Notes: a model not told the origin generated them from the sequence alone. DNA of 64,000 nt from Salinibacter grassmerensis (GCF_947077765.1 NZ_CAMTTF010000001.1:346818-410817); one strand, 5' to 3'. Shown: positions 43,207 to 53,606, counted from the first letter of the stretch. Program-made: numbers and translations.

Positions 43207-45471
43207 CTAGAGCCAGACGGCACGTCCCCTCGCTTCGACGTAGCGAGTGAACATATCAAATACGTCGCCGGCCGTTACGGTGCCGGCGTCGCCCACGACG
43301 ACGGCCTTTCGGCGAGCGCGGGTGACGGCCACGTTGAAGCGGCGCGGCTCGTCGAGAAAGCCGATCTCCCCGCGGTCGTTACTGCGGACGAGTGAAATCA
43401 AGACGACCTCTTTTTCCCGTCCCTGGAAGCCGTCGACCGTGTCCACCTCGAGCCCGTCCAGGGCGAGGGTGCGATCGATGCGGTCGACCTGGTCGTCGTA
43501 CGGAGAAATGACGGCCATGGCGGACGGGGCGACGCCCGCCTCCAGCAGGGCGGTCGTCAGTCGAGTGATGAGTGCGGCCTCGCGGGGGTTCTCACGGGAG
43601 TGGGAGCCGGAGCGCTGGTGCTCGGGGGCATCGATTCTGCTCGTGTCCACGAAGACGAGGGGCGCCCCCGGGTCTAGAATATCGCGGCGCTTATCATCGG
43701 GGAGGGTGCGTCCGGCCGCCCCAAGGTCGGCGAGCGTATGGTGACGAACCGTGCCGTCCGCCTCCAGCCGCCCGTCGTAGAAGGTCTGGTCGGAGAAGCC
43801 CATGATCGTCTCGTGCATCCGGTACTGCGTGCGCAGCAGGCTCCGGATCGAGCCGGCGGCCTCCGGACCTGTCTCGTGGTGATGGGCGAGGCGTTCGAAA
43901 AGAGTGCGCCGGAGTCCGCGCCGGGCGGCCTCCTGGTTCAAGATGGTGGGCGGCAGCTGCTTGTGATCGCCCACGAGGATGGCACGGCCGGCATGCGTCA
44001 TCGGGATCCAGCAGGAGGGAGCCGTGGCCTGCGTCGCCTCGTCGACCACGAGCGTGTCGAACGTGTGGCCGCCCAGCAGGTCGCTGCCGGCGGTTGAGTT
44101 GGTGCTGCACACCACGTCGGCGGCCTCCACAACCTCGTCGATGGCCGCCTGCTCCAGCGCCTCCGCTTCGTCGAACAAGGCGTCGGCCCGCTCCTGCAGC
44201 TCCAGCCAGTCGGCCATCTCCGCAATGCGCTCCGGCGGCACCCCCCGCGACCCGCGGCCCTCCTCGGCAAGCGCTTTGATCCTGCGGTCGGACATCCCCC
44301 GCCGCCAGCGGCCGGAGGGGGGCGTCAGGTCCTCCTGTCGGTCGAGCATGGCGAAGGCCTTCTCCCGCTTCCTCTGCGCCCGCCGGTACGGCTCGCGGTC
44401 TTCGATTCGGGCGTCGAGCGTGTGGGCGTGAAGCGTCTCCGTCACGCGGGCCGGATGGCCGAGGCGCACCAGGTCGGTGTCCTGGGCCACTAGGAACTCC
44501 ACGATGTTGTCGACGGCCGTGTTGGAGGCGGCGGTGGCGAGCACCGACTCGCCGCGGTCCACGCACTGCCGCAGGACCTCGATGGCGGTGGTGGTTTTGC
44601 CGGTCCCGGGCGGCCCGTGAATGAGGTGCACGTCCTCGGTGGCCAGGGCCCTCCGGACGGCCCGTCGCTGAGCGTTGTTGAGGGCCGGATTGTGCCAGTC
44701 GTCGATCGGGGCGGGCTCGGTGGAGATGGGCGAGGCGGCGCCGGTGCTCACGTCGCGGAGGCGCTCGAGGGAGCCGTCGGCGGTAGGAAGCCGGGCCAGC
44801 GCGTCCTGCATGCGCTGGTAGGTGGTGTCGCCCACGTAGAGGTCCACGCGCAGGCCGTCCCCGAGCACCCATCCGTCGGGCGCTGGGGTGAAAGACGCGG
44901 TGAGGGAGTAGTTGGTGACCTGCGTGACCGTGCCCGTGGGGTTGTCGTCGCGGAGGGGATCCTGCTTGGAGACCATGACGAGGTCGCCCACGCGGATCTC
45001 GTGGTCGGGGAGGGGCTGCCCCTTCTGCTCGCGCATGAGTTTGACGTGGTGACCACTGAGCGCCTCGCCCTCATCGCGGCCCCGCATGCGGAGCAGCGCG
45101 CGGCCCCGGTCCTCGCGCTCCCGGCCCGAGAGGGTCTGAATCTCCACCTCGTGGCGGCGCATCTCCTCCTCGCGCTCCCGCTCCACGAGGTCGGCGAGGG
45201 CGTCGGCGTACTCACAGGCCGCCGCGGTCTCCTCGTCGAAGGGGGCGACCGACACGGTCGTGGTGCCGATGCGGCCGCCGTCGAGTGCCTGCACGATGCG
45301 GTCGGCCACGCCAGTGGGCACGTCCACCGTCGCCGTGCCGTCGCCGATATCGACGGCCCTGATGGCGTCGGGTGCCATGTCCGCCTCGTCCGTGAAGGCG
45401 CCGACAATGTCGCCGGGGCTTTCATCAGACGGCTGCCGGAAGTACACGAGCAGCGTCGTCTCGTCGCTCAT
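43207..45471 (-). CDS. Superfamily 1 (Upf1/IGHMBP2-like) helicase
   Basis: A 754-residue helicase. Motifs in order: an N-terminal charged coiled region and a beta-barrel-like segment (IRVGDLVMVSKQ), Walker A GPPGTGKTTT, VDEATQA (Walker B), GDHKQLPPTI, a Q/R-rich motif with SLLRTQYRMHE, VDGFQGREKEVVLISLVRSN and RRFNVAVTRARRK. These identify the Upf1-like SF1B group, which includes DNA and RNA helicases; bacterial members are poorly characterised. The ATG at 45471 gives a start close to the first strand of the N-terminal domain; a frame upstream would add 11 residues. Stand-alone gene. Confidence 0.9.
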   Translation of the reverse strand: MSDETTLLVYFRQPSDESPGDIVGAFTDEADMAPDAIRAVDIGDGTATVDVPTGVADRIVQALDGGRIGTTTVSVAPFDEETAAACEYADALADLVEREREEEMRRHEVEIQTLSGREREDRGRALLRMRGRDEGEALSGHHVKLMREQKGQPLPDHEIRVGDLVMVSKQDPLRDDNPTGTVTQVTNYSLTASFTPAPDGWVLGDGLRVDLYVGDTTYQRMQDALARLPTADGSLERLRDVSTGAASPISTEPAPIDDWHNPALNNAQRRAVRRALATEDVHLIHGPPGTGKTTTAIEVLRQCVDRGESVLATAASNTAVDNIVEFLVAQDTDLVRLGHPARVTETLHAHTLDARIEDREPYRRAQRKREKAFAMLDRQEDLTPPSGRWRRGMSDRRIKALAEEGRGSRGVPPERIAEMADWLELQERADALFDEAEALEQAAIDEVVEAADVVCSTNSTAGSDLLGGHTFDTLVVDEATQATAPSCWIPMTHAGRAILVGDHKQLPPTILNQEAARRGLRRTLFERLAHHHETGPEAAGSIRSLLRTQYRMHETIMGFSDQTFYDGRLEADGTVRHHTLADLGAAGRTLPDDKRRDILDPGAPLVFVDTSRIDAPEHQRSGSHSRENPREAALITRLTTALLEAGVAPSAMAVISPYDDQVDRIDRTLALDGLEVDTVDGFQGREKEVVLISLVRSNDRGEIGFLDEPRRFNVAVTRARRKAVVVGDAGTVTAGDVFDMFTRYVEARGRAVWL

Positions 45472-46587
45472 GGGGCTGACGGTATTTAGAGGGCAAAAGT
45501 CCACGCGGGAGGCCGTACGCGCTCCTCAAAATGAGAGTTGCGGCTCCTGGCCGGCACCGAGATCCTGACCCCCTGATTGCAGAAGAGAAAGAGGGCGAGG
45601 CGCAGGGATCATGTCCCACGTGTGTGGAGGGGGCGACGGGTACGGGCTCACGGCCGGCCAGGCCGAAGCGAGCGCCTCTTTCATATCGTTGACTGCGCCA
45701 CCCTGTCGCAGGTCGGGACGCTCCGCGACGAGACGATCGCCAGCACCGACGGCATCCTCGCCACGGAGCACTCCTTCGGCGGCTTCGGGCAGGGGGCCTG
45801 CCACGCGGTACACAACGACCGGCGCACCGTGGCCGTCGACTGCCCCCCGACCAGTGGCTGCCCGAGGGCGCTCCGAGAACGTGGAGCAGGGCGTGAAGGC
45901 ACGCTCGCCGGTCAACACCAGTGAGCGCACGCACGGAAACACGCTGGGATACGAGTGCTCCTACTCCTGGCGTGCCCGTGGGGGGGATGGCAACCGCCCG
46001 GGAAGGATCATGCCTTCCTTCCCAGATCCCAACGGTCGAGGGGGAGACCACCTTTCTGTTCTTCGACGACCTGAGTGGGACACCGCACGGGGCTTCCAAT
46101 GAGTTTTTGACGGCCCGTTCGCCGCATTTCTCCTTGGACGCGCCGTCGCCTGGGTATTTTTAGTAAGGCGAGGGAAATATCGCCCTTTCTGGAGGTCGAA
46201 AGTGCGCCCCCCGTCAGCCTGGGCATGCCGTTTTCTGCCGCGTGGAGGGGGGGGGGCTTCACACGAACTAAATTGTGGCACGAGACTTGCGCCACAGCAT
46301 CTGCCCCAATAAAGACCGTCGAACGCCCCGGCTTTCACAGTGCTGAGGCCTCGCACTCACAAAATCACGGATGGAAAACCAGGACTCCACGAAGAGGCCG
46401 AGGCCCGTCTGCTGACCCCCCACTCCTCTCTGGACATCGGTTCGCTCGATTGCGACCGGGAAGTGCGTCCCGCTTCCGTACAAAGGTTGCCGATCCCTCG
46501 GCTTTCGGCTTTTGGGTGAAATTAACGTTCAGTGAACCGATGTGTTAGGGGCATCGGCGCCTATTTCCTAATTTCAAGTAAATACGC
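45472..46587. other. 1.1-kb spacer without a supported gene
   Basis: Several medium open frames overlap on both strands at 45.5-46.1 kb, none with recognised similarity or convincing composition; this may be decayed coding DNA. A run of ten G occupies 46247-46256. CCGATG (46537-46542) and CATCGG (46552-46557) form a hairpin 30 bases before the next kinase gene. The last 100 bases are AT-rich and probably hold that gene's promoter. Confidence 0.45.
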
Positions 46588-49500
46588 ATGAGCGATGCCT
46601 CATCCCCGAGTTCAGAGCAAGGCGTGGAGGCGCCTATTTTTAGGATGGATGGGGCGGAGGAGCAGTTGGAGGTCCTTCACCGATACGATGTACGTGAGGG
46701 CCGGCTCGAAGAAGCCTTCGACCGGATGACCCGGATCGCCGCCGATCTGTTCGACGCGGAGGCGGCGTTTGTCGTTTTCCTGAACAGCAGCCAGCAGTGG
46801 ATCGAGAAAAACGTCGGCCTTGAACCGTCGGAACGCCGTGCCCTGGCGTCCTGGTGCCCCCGAGTGGTTGAGGAGGGCGCCCCTCTCGTGGTCGAACGCA
46901 CACCAGAAGATGACGGTCTGGGCTCGCACGCCAAAGAGATGGAAATGGGCTTCTGCGCCGGAGTGCCAGTTCACGTCTCAGGAGGAACGTGTATCGGTGT
47001 GTGTGCGATCGTCGATTCAACGCCACGGCCCGTCTCCGAGTCCCAGAGACGCCAGCTTGAAGATGTAGGCCAGATGATTAGCGAGAAGCTGGAGCGACGC
47101 CGCCAGGCCGATGCTCAGAAGCGCCTCACCCGGCAGCGGAAGGAGATGTCCCATCGGTTCCAGGCCATTCTTGAGGACCCCAACATGATGGTTGGTGCCC
47201 TTGACGTTGACGGGACGCTCCTGGACGCCAATGCGACGGCCCTTCGTTACATCGAGGAGGACCGGGAGACGGTCATCGGAAGCCCGATCTGGGAAACCCC
47301 ATGGTGGCGAGAAGAAGACCGGGAGACCGTTCGCCGGTGGGTTCAACGAGCCGCCGAGGGGGAGTACGTGAAGTACGAAACGACGTCGACCAACGCACAG
47401 GGCCGCAAATACTGGGTCGAGGGAACGATCCGCCCCGTCACCAAGAGCGGAGAAAAGGGCGACGAGCAGGTGGAGGCACTCGTCGTGTCGGCCCGCGACG
47501 TGACGGAGCGGGAACGAAGCCGGCGGACGCTCGAGCTATACCGGGACTACACCGATCGCCTCCTCGACGACATCGACGACATCTTCTTCGCGCTCGACGA
47601 GGAGGCTCAGTCTCAACGGTGGAATGATCGTCTGTCCGAGGTGACCGGCTACTCGGACGAGGAGATTGCGGAGATGACCGCCTTCGATTTTGTGCCCGCG
47701 AGCAAGCAGGACCGACTGGCGGACAAGATCACGGAGGCCTTTTCGGCCGACAGTACGCGGGTCGAAATTCCGCTTCTGTGCCGGGACGGAACGACGGTTC
47801 TCTACGAGTTTGTGGCGAGTTCCCTCGATCACCCGGAGGGCGGCCGACAGGTGGTCGGCATTGGTCGAGACATCAGTGAGCGAAAAGAGCGGGAGCGGCG
47901 GCTTCGGCAGACCGAGACGCTGTTCCAGAACGCCCAGGAGCCGCTCTTTCTTCTTGATGTACAGGAGGCGGACGAAGAGTTTCACCTCAGGCGTGTCAAT
48001 CCGGCCTACGAGGAGAAGTTTGGACGCACGGAGGAAGGGGTCCGTGGGCGATCTCCGCGGGACATCTACGGGGAAAAGTTTGGCGGCCTCATGGAAGAGA
48101 AGTGCAGGAAGTGCGTCCGTCGGGGGGAGGCGATCCAGTACGAGGAGAAAGTTCCCTTCGACGGAGAGATCACCTACTGGCAGACCCGAATTGCGCCGGT
48201 GACTATGGAGGGGGGCGTACAGCAGATTGTGGGGCACGCGACCAACGTGACGGATCAAAAGCGGCGCGAACGAATCCTCCGCGAGCGACAAGACAAGATC
48301 GAGGCCCTCTACAAGACGGCCGATCGCCTCATTCGGGCCACCAGTAAAGAGGCGGTTGGCAGGGTTCTCGTCCGGCTCATACGGACGGCCCTCGGGTACC
48401 AAGCCGTGGCGGTGCGCTTCGCCCAAGAGGGACGCCTGGTGGTGGGTGAGGTGTCCGAGACAAACTTCGAATTCATGCCCGAGCGTCCCGATCTCAGTGT
48501 AGACGGTGACAATCCTATCTCTGAGGTGTATCGATCCGGTGAGACCCTCGTGATCAGAGATGTAGAAGAAGAGGTTGAGGATGAAGACATTGGGATCGAT
48601 CCCCCAGACTACTACGGCAATCTGCGATCCGGAGTCGTGGTGCCGGTAGAGGGGCACGGCACCCTCGCGGTTGCTTCTCAGGAACCGCAGGCAATCCGGC
48701 CGTTCGATCGGCACCTGATTGACGTGCTCGGAAACTACGCAGCAGTGGTGATCGACCAACTTGGACAGGAGCAGACCCTTCGGGAACGCCAGGACAAGAT
48801 TGAGGCCCTCTACGAGGCAACCCAGCGCCTGCTCACCGCCGAGGAGCCTGAGTCGGTCTCCACGCGCATCCACGCGCTGCTCGAGAACATCTTCGACTAT
48901 CCCCTCCGAAACACAGAGTTCGTGGATGGTGAGCGCATCGTGCCGGACCGAACCACGGCCAAACCCGCGCTGGGCGTGCCGCCCCCTGAGTGCCGGCCGA
49001 AAGACGGAGACAGTCTTTCCGCCCGGGCCCTGCAGGCCGGCGATACGGTCGTGATCGACGATATAAACTCTCTGGACAACGACGTGAAGTACGGGGCGCT
49101 TCGCACCGCCGCGGCGGTGCCCATCGGAAAGCGGGGCGTTGTGGTGGTCGGCAAAACAGAGGTGGAGGCCTTCGACGCATTCAATCTTCGCCTGATTGAG
49201 GTGCTGTCGGGCTACGCCGCCCTCGTTCTCAACCGGTTGGATCGGGAGGCGGATCTGCGCGAAGCGAAGGAGGAGGCCGAAGAGGCGAGCCAGATGAAGT
49301 CGGCCCTTCTCGCGAACATGAGCCATGAGATCCGGACGCCCCTGACCTCGATCATCGGGTTTGCCGAGGTGGCGGGCACGGAGGCCAGCGAACTCGACCT
49401 GCCGACAGGGTGCCCGCTGCCCGACTTTGCCGACCGGATTGAACGGGGAGGGAAGCGACTGCTCGATACGCTTGAGGGGGTGCTCAACCTTTCGAAATTG

Positions 49501-50028
49501 GAGGCCGGGCAAATGGAGCTTGGGGCCGAGCCGGTTGCCCTCACCACCGAGGCCCAGCGGGCCGCCGACGAGCTGAGCTCGAAGGCACGAGAGAAAAACA
49601 TCGACCTTCGGATGGAGACGGAGAACGTCTGGGCGGAAGCCGACGAGGGGGGTGTGCGGATCGTCGCGCGAAATCTACTTTCCAACGCGATCAAGTACAC
49701 TGAGACCGACGGAATCGTTTGGGTTCGGAGCTACAAGGAGGAGGGACGCGCGGTGCTAGAAGTAGAGGACACGGGCATCGGGATGGAGTCGGAAGCGGTC
49801 CATGATCTTTTCGAGCCGTTCCGGCAAGCCTCCGAGGGATTTGGCCGCAAGTACGAAGGCACTGGGGTGGGGCTTGCGGTGACGAAGCGCGCGATCGAGG
49901 AGATGAACGGAGCGGTTCAGGTGGACACCAGTGAGGGAGAGGGGAGCCGATTCACTGTGCGGCTTCCGGAGGCTAAAGGAGCACGGAGCGAGAACGGAGA
50001 CGGGACGCCCAGAACGAGGGACTCCTAA
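46588..50028 (+). CDS. Large soluble GAF/PAS sensor histidine kinase
   Basis: An 1146-residue kinase without membrane helices. Domains in order: GAF (about 25-175), PAS (about 190-310), PAS (about 320-435), PAS (about 445-560), GAF (about 575-730), GAF (about 745-890), HisKA with MSHEIRTPL (H913), and HATPase with NLLSNAIKYTETDG, DTGIGME and GTGVGLAV. The first PAS resembles the last PAS of the kinase at 30034-32886 (IWETPWW motif), and the HisKA segment is almost the same as in two other kinases. The cysteine pair CRKC in the third PAS (about residues 505-508) could bind metal, a weak hint. No partner regulator is nearby. Confidence 0.93.
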   Translation: MSDASSPSSEQGVEAPIFRMDGAEEQLEVLHRYDVREGRLEEAFDRMTRIAADLFDAEAAFVVFLNSSQQWIEKNVGLEPSERRALASWCPRVVEEGAPLVVERTPEDDGLGSHAKEMEMGFCAGVPVHVSGGTCIGVCAIVDSTPRPVSESQRRQLEDVGQMISEKLERRRQADAQKRLTRQRKEMSHRFQAILEDPNMMVGALDVDGTLLDANATALRYIEEDRETVIGSPIWETPWWREEDRETVRRWVQRAAEGEYVKYETTSTNAQGRKYWVEGTIRPVTKSGEKGDEQVEALVVSARDVTERERSRRTLELYRDYTDRLLDDIDDIFFALDEEAQSQRWNDRLSEVTGYSDEEIAEMTAFDFVPASKQDRLADKITEAFSADSTRVEIPLLCRDGTTVLYEFVASSLDHPEGGRQVVGIGRDISERKERERRLRQTETLFQNAQEPLFLLDVQEADEEFHLRRVNPAYEEKFGRTEEGVRGRSPRDIYGEKFGGLMEEKCRKCVRRGEAIQYEEKVPFDGEITYWQTRIAPVTMEGGVQQIVGHATNVTDQKRRERILRERQDKIEALYKTADRLIRATSKEAVGRVLVRLIRTALGYQAVAVRFAQEGRLVVGEVSETNFEFMPERPDLSVDGDNPISEVYRSGETLVIRDVEEEVEDEDIGIDPPDYYGNLRSGVVVPVEGHGTLAVASQEPQAIRPFDRHLIDVLGNYAAVVIDQLGQEQTLRERQDKIEALYEATQRLLTAEEPESVSTRIHALLENIFDYPLRNTEFVDGERIVPDRTTAKPALGVPPPECRPKDGDSLSARALQAGDTVVIDDINSLDNDVKYGALRTAAAVPIGKRGVVVVGKTEVEAFDAFNLRLIEVLSGYAALVLNRLDREADLREAKEEAEEASQMKSALLANMSHEIRTPLTSIIGFAEVAGTEASELDLPTGCPLPDFADRIERGGKRLLDTLEGVLNLSKLEAGQMELGAEPVALTTEAQRAADELSSKAREKNIDLRMETENVWAEADEGGVRIVARNLLSNAIKYTETDGIVWVRSYKEEGRAVLEVEDTGIGMESEAVHDLFEPFRQASEGFGRKYEGTGVGLAVTKRAIEEMNGAVQVDTSEGEGSRFTVRLPEAKGARSENGDGTPRTRDS

Positions 50029-50552
50029 TCGGGGTGGTGAGACTACCTGCCGTTTGCTCCAGGGGGTCGACCAGTTCAGATAATCTGACAGTTACTTTCT
50101 TGACTTTTCTGACGAGGGGTCGTCACTTTCGTCACGACGGTGATAACGAGCCAGGCAGAGCAGTCTCCGACGTTCTGTCTTGTCCGCCCTCTGGAACGGA
50201 GTGTCTTGGATCGATGCCTGCGGGTTTCTCAGCTACCGAATGCGCGCCACAGATGCGCTCTGTGCTACCTGAGCCTGCTCTTTTCTGCTCTATGACCCAC
50301 ACCGATGCCCACACTGTCGGTATTGGAGTTGCGCAATGGAAAGGGCTCGCGGCAGAATAAGGCCGACATCCGAGGTTAGAGCTAGTGATGAACGGCATGG
50401 ACGGTCCGCATTCTCGACAGCCACGTCTGCTGCCGGAAGTGTCGGCACAGTCCACTCCCCCAGAATGCGTCCAGGCGGACGCAAAGGCCAATCGCGTCCC
50501 CGTGCCTTGCGGCCTGCCTCGGAAGGTGAGAGGGCGAAAGGGACGACGGCCA
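50029..50552. other. Spacer between the kinase and the symporter gene
   Basis: No plausible gene. The sequence has a moderately AT-rich stretch just after the kinase stop. A 13-base string CAATGGAAAGGGC near 50334 also occurs near 33110, a possible short dispersed repeat. A terminator with a U tract was not found. Confidence 0.35.
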
Positions 50553-52130
50553 CTACCAAAAAACGACGAGCATCACTGCCGTCAGGCCGAGCACGGCCGC
50601 CGCGTGGACCCGGTAGTTCTTGTGCCAGGCCATTGCGGGGCCCGTCTCAAATACGCGGTTCGCCCAGGTGAGGTCGTCGACTTTCTCCTCGGGGGGGGCG
50701 TCGCCCAGGGTGAGGGAGGTGACCACGAGCATGCCGATGCAGAGGGCCGTAAGGATGCCGGCAATGATCGTGAAGTGCAACTCGATGACGCCCATCTGGC
50801 TCAACACAAAGACGGTCAGTGAGAGCGCGTGGCCGCCAATCAGGGTGGCGAATGCGCCATTCCCGTTCGTGCGTGGCCAGAATACACCGAGGAGGAAAAT
50901 GGCCACGACCGGCGGCACCAGGTACGAAAGCACGGACTGGATGTAGCTCCAGAGGCCTGGAAAGTAGCGAATCATGGGCGCCCAGGCCGCCGCCAGCAGC
51001 ATGAGCACGATCGTCGCGATGCGTCCGACGCGTCCGGTTTCCTCGGGCGAGAGATTCTCCCGCCGCGGCTTGATAAAGTCGATCGTGATGAGGGTGGAGG
51101 CCGAGTTAAGTGTGGAGTCGATGGTGGACATGATGGCGGCGATGAGCCCGGCCATGACGATCCCCACGACGCCCACCGGCAGCAGGTCCGTCACGAGTGT
51201 GGGGAAGACCTGATCGGGATTGCCGAGATCCGGGTACAACTGCAGCGCGAACGCCCCGGGCAGCACCATGATGAAGAGGGGCAAAAGCTTCAAGAAGCCC
51301 CCGAGCATGGCGCCCCACCGGGCGTGGTTCAGGTCGCGCCCGCCCAGAATGCGCTGCACGATGTACTGATTGAGGCCCCAATAGTAGAAGCCGAGAATGG
51401 GAACCCCTATCAGCGTGCCGAGCCAGGGCAGTCCCTCTGCGTCCATCGGTCGCATAAGCGAGAGGTGGTTCTCCGGCAACTGCGCGGTGGCCTTCGCCCA
51501 CGAGAAGTCGAATTCGGCAAACGTGATGCCGGCGATGAACGTGGAGCCGACGAGCAGGATGATGGCCTGCAAGATGTCGGTATAGACGACCGCCGCGAGG
51601 CCGCCCGCTGCCGTGTACACCCCCGCGACGATGGCCAGGGCGAGGGCCGTAGGCACGAACGGCAACTCCGGAAAGAACGTGCGCAGCACCACGGTGCCCG
51701 CGTAGATGCCCCCTGCGGTGTCGATAATGACGCTCGTAAAGATCGTGAGACCTGAAAAGTACTTCCGGGAGCGGGCGTCGAACCGCTTTTCTAGGTATTC
51801 CGGAATGGTCGTGAGGCCCGACCGGATAAAGAAGGGGACGAAGAAGACGGCGATAAACACGAGCACCACCCCGGCCATCCACTCGTAGTTCGACACCGCG
51901 ATGCCCGTCCGGTAGGCATCGCCGGCAAGCCCGATCAAGGTCGTGCTCGAAATGTTCGACGCGAAGAGCGAGAACCCGATGGTGCCCCACGCGAGTGTGC
52001 GCCCGGCGAGAAAAAGGTCCTCTCCGCTCTCGATGCGCTGGGCCACGATGTACCCAATGATCCCGACGACGGCGAAATACCCGACAATGATGGCCAGGTC
52101 TAGGGTTGCGAGGGGAAAGTCGGGGGACAT
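50553..52130 (-). CDS. Sodium:solute symporter (SSS/SGLT family)
   Basis: A 525-residue transporter with about 13-14 hydrophobic helices. Family segments include FLAGRTLAWGTIGFSLFASNISSTTLIGLAGDAYRTG, YLEKRFDARSRKYFSG and FYYWGLNQYIVQRILGGRDLNHARWG, close to bacterial sugar symporters of the SGLT branch. It would bring sugar across the inner membrane using the sodium gradient, which suits a halophile. The ATG at 52130 starts just before helix 1; an upstream frame adds about 79 residues from spacer. A LacI-type operator lies 69 bases upstream, linking it to the neighbouring glycan locus. Sugar identity is unknown; galactose or oligosaccharides would fit the GH53 neighbour. Confidence 0.9.
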   Translation of the reverse strand: MSPDFPLATLDLAIIVGYFAVVGIIGYIVAQRIESGEDLFLAGRTLAWGTIGFSLFASNISSTTLIGLAGDAYRTGIAVSNYEWMAGVVLVFIAVFFVPFFIRSGLTTIPEYLEKRFDARSRKYFSGLTIFTSVIIDTAGGIYAGTVVLRTFFPELPFVPTALALAIVAGVYTAAGGLAAVVYTDILQAIILLVGSTFIAGITFAEFDFSWAKATAQLPENHLSLMRPMDAEGLPWLGTLIGVPILGFYYWGLNQYIVQRILGGRDLNHARWGAMLGGFLKLLPLFIMVLPGAFALQLYPDLGNPDQVFPTLVTDLLPVGVVGIVMAGLIAAIMSTIDSTLNSASTLITIDFIKPRRENLSPEETGRVGRIATIVLMLLAAAWAPMIRYFPGLWSYIQSVLSYLVPPVVAIFLLGVFWPRTNGNGAFATLIGGHALSLTVFVLSQMGVIELHFTIIAGILTALCIGMLVVTSLTLGDAPPEEKVDDLTWANRVFETGPAMAWHKNYRVHAAAVLGLTAVMLVVFW

Positions 52131-52198
52131 GAGGCGGAATGGGCTTGAAGAAACGTAGGAGCGTCTACAAGAAGCCGTGGTGTTTCGCGACCGCTGAA

Positions 52199-52212
52199 TG
52201 TAAGCGGTTACG
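52199..52212. promoter_or_regulatory. LacI-type operator between symporter and GH53
   Basis: TGTAAGCGGTTACG matches 13 of 14 bases of the box before lacI (53607-53620). It is located in the divergent spacer, 69 bases upstream of the symporter start and 185 bases upstream of the GH53 start, so it may control one or both. Confidence 0.65.
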
Positions 52213-52396
52213 AGAAAGTAGGAAGGGCGAGGAAGGGACGCAAGAAGAACGGGTCTATGGACAGGCAAAGAACACCGTTCTGGGCGTGGGCGGTAGAATT
52301 GCGACTCATTTCTCTTCCCGAAAGGATTTCGGGAGGTAGAGAAGACCGTCCCCGTTCTTCTGGACACAGCGGCCGCCCCGGCGGCCCCTCCGCCTC

Positions 52397-53508
52397 ATGC
52401 GTCTCAGCGCCCGTCTAGTAGTCAGCATCGTCGTTGGCCTTCTGGGGAGCCTTTTTGGCGCCCCCGCCGCGCCGGGACAGCCGTCCGACTCCCTGCGGGC
52501 CCCGGACCTCACCTACGCGGTGGGCGTGGACCTGTCGTTTTTAAAAGCGGCGGAGCAGCAGGGCACCACGTTCCGGGAACAGGGAACGGCGAAGCCCGGT
52601 CTTCAAATCTTCCGGGAGCACGGGTACGACTGGGTTCGGCTGCGCCTTTTTCACTCGCCCGATGAGCTGCCCAACGACCTCGACTACACAATCGACCTCG
52701 CCAAGGCGGCCCAGGAGCGGGGGGGCAGGTTTCTGCTCGACTATCATTACGCCGATAGCTGGGCTGATCCGGGCAAGCAGCCCATTCCTGCCGCCTGGGA
52801 GGGGCTCTCCCCCGAGGTTCTAGCTGATTCGGTCTACGAATACACCCGGCGTACCATCACGGCCTTCCGCGAGGCCGGCGTAATGCCGGAAATGGTCCAG
52901 ATCGGGAACGAGACCCGGAACGGCATGCTCTGGCCCACTGGCAAATTGCCGGACCACTGGGACCAGTTCGCGGCGCTCGTGAAGGCTGGGGTCGACGGCG
53001 TGGATGCCGGGCGCGGCCAGGCGCCACGGCCCCTCATCATGCTCACTACGATCAGGGGGCCGATGCCGCTGGGGCCAGAGCGTACTACGATACGTTCAAC
53101 TCTTACAACATCGGATACGACTTCATTGGGCTGTCCTACTACCCCTGGTGGCACGGCAACCTGCTGAAACTGCGGGAGAATTTATTGTCGCTCACCGACA
53201 ACTACGACAAGGACATCGTCCTCGTCGAGACGGCCTACAACTGGCGGCCCAGCGAGTACCAGAACGTCCCGGCGCCCTACCCAGAGACCCCAGAAGGACA
53301 GCGCGAATTTCTGCGTTCGGTGCACGAGACGCTCCTGAGCGTCCCGAGCCGTCAGATCAAGGGCATTCTTTGGTGGGAGCCCGCCGTGATGAAAGGCCCC
53401 ATTCGCTCCCGCGGAATGTTTGACGATGCGGGCAACGCCCTTCCCGCACTGGATGTGTTTGAGAAGTACACGCACGGGGCGGTCGGCGAGTCAAACGCGC
53501 CGGAGTAA
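52397..53508 (+). pseudogene. GH53 endo-beta-1,4-galactanase, frameshifted
   Basis: About 370 residues if the frame is repaired. A signal peptide (LVVSIVVGLLGSLFGAPAAPG) is followed by the GH53 domain: VGVDLSFL, DWVRLRLF, LLDYHYADSWADP, QIGNETRNGMLWP with the acid/base Glu (E172), and, in another frame, GYDFIGLSYYPWWHG and VLVETAYNW with the nucleophile Glu. The shift occurs near 53042-53046: ATG-CTC-ACT should continue as CTC-CAC-TAC-GAT, so one C appears to be missing. Both catalytic residues are retained but on either side of the break. Predicted role: secreted or periplasmic endo-cleavage of beta-1,4-galactan. Either inactive allele or sequence error. Confidence 0.85.
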
Positions 53509-53565
53509 GGCCGTGGTCATGCCCTCGAAAAACTAGACAACCTGGGCGCTGTCCACAGAATCGTA

Positions 53566-53575
53566 GAAGCGCTTC
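53566..53575. promoter_or_regulatory. Secondary AAGCGCTT palindrome before lacI
   Basis: GAAGCGCTTC shares the AAGCGCTT core with the stronger box 43 bases downstream (centre to centre), close to four helical turns, so the pair could bind two LacI dimers cooperatively. Flanks do not match the consensus, so this is weaker. Confidence 0.35.
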
Positions 53576-53606
53576 GACTTGACATTGTATTACCCTGGTG
53601 TTACCG

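Noticed and set aside
47536-49512. A 658-codon open frame opposite the kinase at 46588-50028
   Set aside because: The sense strand carries complete GAF, PAS, HisKA and HATPase motifs; the antisense frame has none.
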